Of a DNA stretch of 64,000 nt, positions 58,888 through 64,000 are shown piece by piece (position 1 is the first letter of the stretch; every line of letters begins with the position of its first letter). Under the pieces are notes generated by a model that was not told where the DNA came from, made no database searches, and saw only the letters and a program-made list of their open reading frames with translations. The position numbers and the translations under genes are program-made. The stretch lies in assembly GCF_022809775.1 (NCBI RefSeq), contig NZ_CP094380.1:1054001-1118000 (forward strand), written 5' to 3'. This DNA comes from Pseudodesulfovibrio tunisiensis. GTDB lineage: Bacteria; Desulfobacterota; Desulfovibrionia; Desulfovibrionales; Desulfovibrionaceae.

Positions 58888-59033
58888 CACATTCTGCCCG
58901 CCGTCGGAATTCCAACGATCCTCCTCTTGCCTCAAAGCATGAAAAACACCCCGATTTGCATCGGAGTTGCATCCTCATCCGCCACAGCCATGCCCTCTTC
59001 ACAATGGCATGAATCGTGCTTATCTTAATATAA

Positions 59034-59195
59034 AGCCTGGAAGACAGGTGAGGCTGGAAAGAGATTGGGAACGAACACAAACAGAAGGTTGAAAGGGCCA
59101 GAGCCCAATCAAGCAAACCGTTCCAGTCCGCCCGCCCACGGTTGACCGGGCCCACACGGATCGTCGGGGCGAACGCCGCAAGCGTTCGCCCTTTC
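59034..59195 (+). ncRNA. Candidate small RNA in a gene-free region
   Basis: A 377-bp gap (58841-59217) has no gene. Inside it, TTCACA (58999-59004), a 17-nt spacer and TATCTT (59022-59027) resemble a sigma-70 promoter. About 130 bp further on, GGGCGAACGC and GCGTTCGCCC (59167-59191) form a strong hairpin followed by TTTCGTT. This would give a transcript of about 160 nt on the plus strand. It is opposite to the Hpt gene that starts beyond. No known RNA family was recognised. Confidence 0.3.
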
Positions 59196-59217
59196 GTTGC
59201 AACGGCCCGGGAAAGAC

Positions 59218-59523
59218 TCACTTGAACTCGTAGCGAACATTGTCCAGATAATGGGCCAGCCGATCCAGAGCATCCTCGGCAGCCTTCCTGTCACCGGCCT
59301 TGCCCGCCTGCTCGAGTTCGCGCCCCAGCTCGCCCATCCCCAGAAAACCGTATCCCCTGCCAGCGCCCTTGGCCGAATGGCCGAGACGGGTCACGGTTGC
59401 CAGATCGCCTTCCGCCAAAGCCTGGCGCATTGTTTCCACATCCCTGCGGCTGGAAGCAAAAAAGCGGTCCATCAGCACTTCCAGTTCCGCATCAACATGT
59501 TCAAGCATGGGCTGTTTCGCCAT
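59218..59523 (-). CDS. Histidine phosphotransfer (Hpt) domain protein
   Basis: A 101-aa stand-alone Hpt protein, a four-helix carrier that passes phosphate between receiver domains. The phospho-acceptor is His49 in LGHSAKGAGRGYGF. GGAGGAATC is directly before ATG 59523; the ORF extends to 59586 without a ribosome site. No kinase or regulator lies beside it, but the hybrid kinase at 46223-47785 in this window ends with a receiver and is a possible partner. Confidence 0.88.
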   Translation of the reverse strand: MAKQPMLEHVDAELEVLMDRFFASSRRDVETMRQALAEGDLATVTRLGHSAKGAGRGYGFLGMGELGRELEQAGKAGDRKAAEDALDRLAHYLDNVRYEFK

Positions 59524-59664
59524 GATTCCTCCGATCCGGGCCGCCCCCCGCGCCGAGTTGCCTCTTGAACTCCTTGCCAAAGGCAACTACCCTGCCTGCA
59601 TGAATGTCCCGTTTCCGTCCCTTGAAATATCAAGCCTCGGTTCCGCGCCGCAAATGATAATACC

Positions 59665-60837
59665 ATGAACGCAATCAAACCCGCCGTCCTGCTCCTGTGT
59701 CTTGCCCTTGTCGGCTCCTGCACCCGGCACGATGCCTACCGCATTGCCCGCGCAGCAGCCTCGGGCGATCCCGCCGCAGCCGCAACAGCGCTTGCGCGCG
59801 ATCAGGCCGTCTCCTATGCCACGAACCCGGAAGCACTGGTTTCGGACATCAAGACCTTCCGCAACATGCTGGAAAAATTCGTCAAGGCGATTCAGGGCGA
59901 ATGGGGCGACAAGGACGTGCGCCTGCCCCAGCCCAAGACCTATGTAAAATATACGCAGGACTACCTGTCGCGAGCCACGGTGGATTTCGACAAGGGGCTC
60001 GTCACCGTGGAAACACTGGACACGAAGGACACCCGAAAAAGCCTGCGGGAAGCCATCGTGGTCACCCTGCTGACCCCGGACGATCCCCGGGCCGTGGACC
60101 TGTATTCGGCCAAGCCCGTGGTCCTCGGCGAAACTCCGTTCCTGCTCGGCGAGGTCAAGGACTTCGACGGCAGCGACATCCGCTGGGAATGGCGCGCCGG
60201 ACGGTTTGCCGACCGACTGGTTTCGGATGCAAGGACGCGAACCATCCGCGCAAAGTCAGGGAAACGCACTGCCACCTATGTCACGATCCCCATGACCCGG
60301 GACCATCTGAACGTGCGCGCCGCCAAGTACCGCAACCACGTCCGGACTGCGGCCAAACGGTTCAACGTCAGCCCGAACCTGATCTACGCCATCATGAAGG
60401 TGGAATCCGATTTCAATCCGTTCGCCGTGAGCCACGCCATGGCACTTGGCCTGATGCAGGTGGTGCCGACAACTGCAGGCAGTGACGTGTACCGTTTTCT
60501 CAACGGCCGGGACGGTCGCCCCACAAAGAACATGCTGTTCCAGCCCGACACGAACATCACCTACGGCACAGCCTACCTGCACCTGCTGGACACCCGTTTT
60601 CTCGGCCGGATCGACAACCCGGTTTCCCGGGAATATTGTGTGATCTCGGGATACAACGGGGGTGCTGGCAATGTGCTGCGCACTTTTTCCCGGGACAGGG
60701 ACAAGGCCGTCTCCCATATCAATTCGCTGGGGCCGGATCAGGTATATCGGACCCTGAGGGCCGATCTGCCGCAGGCGGAAACGCGCCGCTATCTCCTCAA
60801 GGTGATGGAAGCCAAGAAATCCTTTGTCAACTTCTAG
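59665..60837 (+). CDS. MltC-like lytic transglycosylase lipoprotein
   Basis: A 390-aa outer-membrane-type lipoprotein with Cys19 in the lipobox VGSC. The N-terminal part (about 35-200) resembles the DUF3393 domain found in MltC, and the C-terminal SLT domain (about 225-385) has the catalytic Glu in KVESDFNP near 248 and the ALGLMQV segment near 265. It cleaves peptidoglycan glycan strands. It is followed by a PilZ protein gene 13 bp after the stop, so the two are probably cotranscribed. Confidence 0.9.
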   Translation: MNAIKPAVLLLCLALVGSCTRHDAYRIARAAASGDPAAAATALARDQAVSYATNPEALVSDIKTFRNMLEKFVKAIQGEWGDKDVRLPQPKTYVKYTQDYLSRATVDFDKGLVTVETLDTKDTRKSLREAIVVTLLTPDDPRAVDLYSAKPVVLGETPFLLGEVKDFDGSDIRWEWRAGRFADRLVSDARTRTIRAKSGKRTATYVTIPMTRDHLNVRAAKYRNHVRTAAKRFNVSPNLIYAIMKVESDFNPFAVSHAMALGLMQVVPTTAGSDVYRFLNGRDGRPTKNMLFQPDTNITYGTAYLHLLDTRFLGRIDNPVSREYCVISGYNGGAGNVLRTFSRDRDKAVSHINSLGPDQVYRTLRADLPQAETRRYLLKVMEAKKSFVNF

Positions 60838-60850
60838 CCCGCAATCGCCC

Positions 60851-61753
60851 ATGCCACTTCAGGAAATCCTTCAAACCGCCTCCAGGGCCGTCAACGAAAA
60901 CCTGCAATCCATTGCCCCGGGGCTGCCCTCGGACCTGCTCCGCTATGCCGGGGCAACCGTGCTCGTCTGTCTGGCCCTGCTTCTGCTCATTGCCGCCGCG
61001 TCCCTGCTGCGCAAGAAAAAGCCCACCGTCAGTAGGGACATTTTTGCCCACCTCAGCAGAAAAGGCGTGATGCTGGACGTGATGAACGGGCCGAAGTCGA
61101 CGGCACTGCGCTGCGCAATCACGTCCGTATCCCGAAAACGTCTCAGGTGCGCGGTCGTGGAACGTCTTGATCTGCCACAGGTCGAACAGGGGGAAAACGC
61201 ACTGTGCATGTTCGCGCCCGCACGCGTGGACGACCGCACCGTCAATGCGTTCTACGCCGAAATGCTGGAACTGGACCTGAGCAAGGGCGAAGCTGGACAC
61301 GTCGTGCTGGCACGGCCGAACAAGCTGTTTCACAAATCGCGACGCAGCCAGAAACGCAAGCGGGTCGTGGACCAGCAATTCGTGCGCGTGAAGCTCTGGC
61401 TGGCTGATCCGCAGGAATCCGACATCGCCTTCGAGGACGCGGTCCCGCATATCGGAGTGAATGCCTTTGCCAGCCGCAACGGCCAATCCGCCAATTCGGT
61501 CATCAACATCTCGAAAAGCGGCATGGCTCTGTCCATCAGCGACTCCCTGCTTCCGGAAACGTGCGGCGTGGGCGCTCCGGTGACGGTCAACCTGTTCATG
61601 TTCCGCTTCAGGGACAAGGAGTTTCACCCCTTCTGGTATCAGGGCGAAGTGCGCTCCCTTGGACAGGCTTCGCCCGGGTTCACGCGAATCGGCATCGAAT
61701 TCACGGGCGTCGGCAGATTCACGGCTCGGGAACTGACCTGGAACAATCTCTAG
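60851..61753 (+). CDS. Membrane-anchored PilZ-domain protein
   Basis: A 300-aa protein: one helix at about residues 33-53, an unfamiliar domain (60-150) and a C-terminal PilZ domain. The Arg patch QKRKRVVDQQFVRV is near 165-178 and the N-x-S-x-x-G motif is VINISKSGMAL near 217-227, the elements that hold cyclic-di-GMP. The layout resembles YcgR/flagellar regulator-type proteins with an N-terminal partner domain. ATG 60851 has no strong ribosome site and is likely coupled to the transglycosylase gene 13 bp before. Confidence 0.8.
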   Translation: MPLQEILQTASRAVNENLQSIAPGLPSDLLRYAGATVLVCLALLLLIAAASLLRKKKPTVSRDIFAHLSRKGVMLDVMNGPKSTALRCAITSVSRKRLRCAVVERLDLPQVEQGENALCMFAPARVDDRTVNAFYAEMLELDLSKGEAGHVVLARPNKLFHKSRRSQKRKRVVDQQFVRVKLWLADPQESDIAFEDAVPHIGVNAFASRNGQSANSVINISKSGMALSISDSLLPETCGVGAPVTVNLFMFRFRDKEFHPFWYQGEVRSLGQASPGFTRIGIEFTGVGRFTARELTWNNL

Positions 61754-61758
61754 AAATC

Positions 61759-61791
61759 AAAAAGGACCCGACATTTGCCGGGTCCTTTTTT
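61759..61791. terminator. Bidirectional terminator after the PilZ gene
   Basis: AAAAAGGACCCG and CGGGTCCTTTTT form a stem around an 8-nt loop, between convergent genes, with T runs usable on both strands. Confidence 0.9.
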
Positions 61792-61810
61792 GATCCCATG
61801 TTCGAAAAAA

Positions 61811-62167
61811 TCAACCAAGCTTGCTGATGAACCGATCCCTGGCAAGACTCGGCATGTTTCCGGCTCCCCGGCTGTAACCGGAAAAACGGCGGTTCTGCTT
61901 GCGCATGTTGAGCAGGTCATGCTTGAGCGATGCATGCAGCTTTCTGGCCTGACTCGTGATTTCGGCATGCAGGTTCTTCATTTCCACCAATTCGTCGGCC
62001 AGCGACTGCAAATCGTCCCGCCCGAGATCGGCGATGGCCTGATCCAGCAGCCGCTCCCTGTCCTGAGCAAGACGGTCGGCCTCGAACACATCCCCGTCGA
62101 GCAGGGAACCGAGTTCGCGCCGCCCAATGTTCAGGGCTTCATTGAGCAATTGACGACGTTCAGCCAT
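61811..62167 (-). CDS. Small helical protein, possibly FlgN/FliT-like
   Basis: A 118-aa, charged, almost all-helical protein. Its length and the regular heptads up to residue 85, with a basic Asn/Arg-rich tail, would fit a flagellar export chaperone such as FlgN or FliT, but no decisive motif is seen. ATG 62167 lies 2 bp after the previous stop, so it is coupled to the next gene upstream. A longer start to 62227 would overlap that gene. Confidence 0.55.
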   Translation of the reverse strand: MAERRQLLNEALNIGRRELGSLLDGDVFEADRLAQDRERLLDQAIADLGRDDLQSLADELVEMKNLHAEITSQARKLHASLKHDLLNMRKQNRRFSGYSRGAGNMPSLARDRFISKLG

Positions 62168-62169
62168 AT

Positions 62170-62775
62170 CTACTTCTTCCTGTAGGCGCGAATGTCCTCG
62201 CGAAGCTGGGCAATGACCTTTTTCCATTTTTCCACCGCAGGCAAAAATTCGTATTCAAGCAGATCGGCCAGAAGAATCCAGTCCTCGTTTTCAAGGACGT
62301 CGCTCATCTCCGTGAACAGGCCGGACAGCTCTTCGGCCGCGTCCGCATACTGAACATGATCCTTCAGGGAATACTCGTTGCGGAGCAGTCCCACCATCTG
62401 GAGAAAATTGCGGGTAACGTCCAGCAGGTCCTGATAGGTTTCGAGAGCCTCGGCGTCGTCGGCCTGACGAAACAGTTCGGCCACACGCTTGCCGCCCTCG
62501 CTCATGATGGTCACGACCTTGTACAGCTCACGGGTGATTTCCACGGCCATGTCGTTGACCGCCATGGTCCTGATCTCCACGCTCTCCACCTCGGACATCT
62601 CGATGTCCTCGGCCTGATGCGGGTAGATTTCCGTAAAGGGCTCGTCATTGACCAGCACGTCCGTGACGATGCGGTTCTCCAGCGCACCGTCTTCCATGAC
62701 CGTGCTGAAGACCTGCTCCAGATTCTGAAAATTGCGTTCACCAAGATCGTATTTCTTGCCGTCGATAAACAACAT
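62170..62775 (-). CDS. Helical hypothetical protein
   Basis: A 201-aa soluble protein. A short beta-rich start (MLFIDGKKYDLGERNFQNLEQ) with a ubiquitin-like rhythm leads into a long helical region from about residue 75 to 195. I do not recognise a family. AAGGAG stands 7 nt before ATG 62775. It is in an operon with the small helical protein after it and probably with the glycosyltransferase before it (81 bp gap). Confidence 0.65.
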   Translation of the reverse strand: MLFIDGKKYDLGERNFQNLEQVFSTVMEDGALENRIVTDVLVNDEPFTEIYPHQAEDIEMSEVESVEIRTMAVNDMAVEITRELYKVVTIMSEGGKRVAELFRQADDAEALETYQDLLDVTRNFLQMVGLLRNEYSLKDHVQYADAAEELSGLFTEMSDVLENEDWILLADLLEYEFLPAVEKWKKVIAQLREDIRAYRKK

Positions 62776-62856
62776 TGCTGACTCCTTCGCGCAATGGGAT
62801 GATACTTTTTTGCCGCCCATAACCGGTCGAGGATTCAGATACAAGAAACGTGCCTA

Positions 62857-63999
62857 TCAGTAAATTGCCGTTTTCATCGCGCCGACCAGCGCCCTGTAGC
62901 GCTCAATCATTTCCAGCAACGCGACAAGATGGTTTCCGTCCTTGTGGGACTCGAACATCCACAATGATCCGAGTATCTTGAGTTCCGAAACACTTTCCAG
63001 AAGGTTCTGAAACCGCTGCCATGAGCCCAGAAACTTCTGCTTGGCATGCTCCCGAGGATTCTTCGCAAGCACCATGCCCTGCTGAAGGAGCAGAAAAAGG
63101 ATGTCATGCGCATCCGTCAAATTTTTGGACAGGAATTCGGCCAAATCCGGATCGGGGCACCGGGGCAGGGAAATGCCTTCCAAAGATTCCCTGTCCAGAA
63201 AACCACGGTAGAGCCTGCGCTGGGCATCAATCCACCACGCGCGTCCCGTGTTGCCATGCCCGGAAAGGGATTCCAGAGCCATGAATCCATCGGAACCGAC
63301 CACGGATCGCCAGACTCTGGCACCGGTCCATGGGATGCCCGCCTGCGCCCCGAAAAGCTGGCGCACGCATCCGACCACGGTTTCCGGTTGCACGGCATGA
63401 CGGCATTCATGATCATTCGCACATGCCCTGCCGAATTCGCAGGGATGACATTGCACATCCGGCTCCAGACTGACGCATCCGGCGCTGTACGGCCCGGTAT
63501 CCCAAGGCTGGGCCGTGGCCAGAAAAATCGCGACCACGGGCACACCAAGACCGGCAGCAAGGTGCATGGTCCCGGTATCGTTCGTGATCAGGACACGGCA
63601 ATGCCGCAGAACACCACCAAGCTGTTCCAGCCCGGTCTTTCCCGTCAAATCAATATGCGGACAGGTCGCGCCTTCGCTGAAGCGATGCGCCAATCCGGTT
63701 TCCGACGCCGTACCCAGCAGCACGGGAACAAGCTTTTCCTCTTCCCAAAGGAGTTGGGCAGCACGCACGAAATGCGCCACGGGCCAACGTCGGTGCTCTT
63801 CGCTCGCTCCGAGCTGCACGGCCAGAAATCCCTTTCCGGACTCTCCACTTCCGGAAGTCAGCAGCTCGCGTGCCTGCTCCATGACAGAGGAATCGGGATC
63901 GGCCAGACGCAGGGATTTTCCCTTGTCCTGCAACCCGGCGGTCCTGCGAAAAAGGTCGCAGACATTGAAGGGACTGGTTCCCCGATTCCCGCCCGCCAT
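62857..63999 (-). CDS. Family 9 glycosyltransferase (heptosyltransferase-like), 5' end cut by window
   Basis: A heptosyltransferase-type protein lacking its N-terminal domain because the gene runs off the window; the visible part is 380 residues. The GT9 donor-site elements are present: LAVQLGASEEHRRWPVAHF near 58-76 and LITNDTGTMHLAAGLGVPVVAIF near 137-159. The last 170 residues are a helical extension not seen in short GT9 enzymes. It probably adds a sugar to lipopolysaccharide or to a cell-surface protein. The ATG at 63999 may be internal. Confidence 0.8.
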   Translation of the reverse strand: MAGGNRGTSPFNVCDLFRRTAGLQDKGKSLRLADPDSSVMEQARELLTSGSGESGKGFLAVQLGASEEHRRWPVAHFVRAAQLLWEEEKLVPVLLGTASETGLAHRFSEGATCPHIDLTGKTGLEQLGGVLRHCRVLITNDTGTMHLAAGLGVPVVAIFLATAQPWDTGPYSAGCVSLEPDVQCHPCEFGRACANDHECRHAVQPETVVGCVRQLFGAQAGIPWTGARVWRSVVGSDGFMALESLSGHGNTGRAWWIDAQRRLYRGFLDRESLEGISLPRCPDPDLAEFLSKNLTDAHDILFLLLQQGMVLAKNPREHAKQKFLGSWQRFQNLLESVSELKILGSLWMFESHKDGNHLVALLEMIERYRALVGAMKTAIY

Positions 64000-64000
64000 T

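Overview
The window is a dense, high-G+C bacterial chromosome segment that looks like a sulfate-reducing deltaproteobacterium of the Desulfovibrionaceae. This rests on gene content rather than on any database search. The markers are an Rnf operon headed by a multihaem c-type cytochrome with an RnfB fused to a GltD-like oxidoreductase, heterodisulfide-reductase-type Fe-S proteins, a rubredoxin, and an archaeal-type first enzyme of aromatic amino acid synthesis (ADH synthase).

Layout. 0-6.6 kb, minus strand: fbp, a lipoprotein, a TPR protein, an FtsB-like protein, pgsA, an Mrp/Nbp35 ATPase, a DUF368 membrane protein and a frameshifted pcm. 6.7-9.5 kb, plus: a CBS protein, an M23 peptidase and a nucleotidyltransferase-like protein. 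10.0-16.7 kb, plus: pentahaem cytochrome and rnfCDGEAB. 16.8-19.5 kb: a GFA-family protein and a LysR regulator facing mtnN-luxS (methyl recycling and AI-2 synthesis). 19.7-21.0 kb: an A+T-rich PIN-domain gene against the 3' end of tRNA-Ala(GGC), the only stretch that looks acquired. 21.2-26.3 kb: nadK, a glycosyltransferase-like gene, a DEAD-box helicase, an iron alcohol dehydrogenase and an acetyltransferase.

26.4-40.7 kb is a glycerol regulon. The minus-strand block glpA-glpB-(HdrE/HdrC-like fusion)-(HdrB-like)-glpK oxidises glycerol 3-phosphate. It diverges from glpR and a GlpSTPQV-type glycerol ABC importer on the plus strand. A shared TTCGAACA element lies before glpR and before the importer. 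In place of a classical GlpC, electrons from GlpAB probably enter a heterodisulfide-reductase-like membrane module.

40.7-64 kb: an HdrD-like protein, a rubredoxin, a patatin, an Rrf2 regulator, MltA, an AI-2E family permease, a hybrid histidine kinase, an amino-acid ABC importer, an EamA exporter, a PilZ protein, a feo ferrous-iron operon, a nucleoside-recognition (Gate) protein, RidA and a HAD phosphatase. These are followed by a phenylalanine-rich leader peptide with a transcription attenuator in front of the ADH synthase gene, an Hpt protein, a lytic transglycosylase, a second PilZ protein, two small helical proteins and a family 9 glycosyltransferase cut by the window end.

Main points for a second look: the seven-Phe leader peptide and attenuator at 57872-58012; two genes (pcm and the Hdr-like fusion) whose frames break exactly at A7 tracts; the Hdr-type replacement of GlpC; an Rnf locus without an ApbE gene and with no obvious flavinylation threonine in RnfD; a rubredoxin with a CxC first metal motif; and a possible small RNA near 59.03-59.2 kb. 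I found no CRISPR array, insertion sequence, prophage or replication origin.
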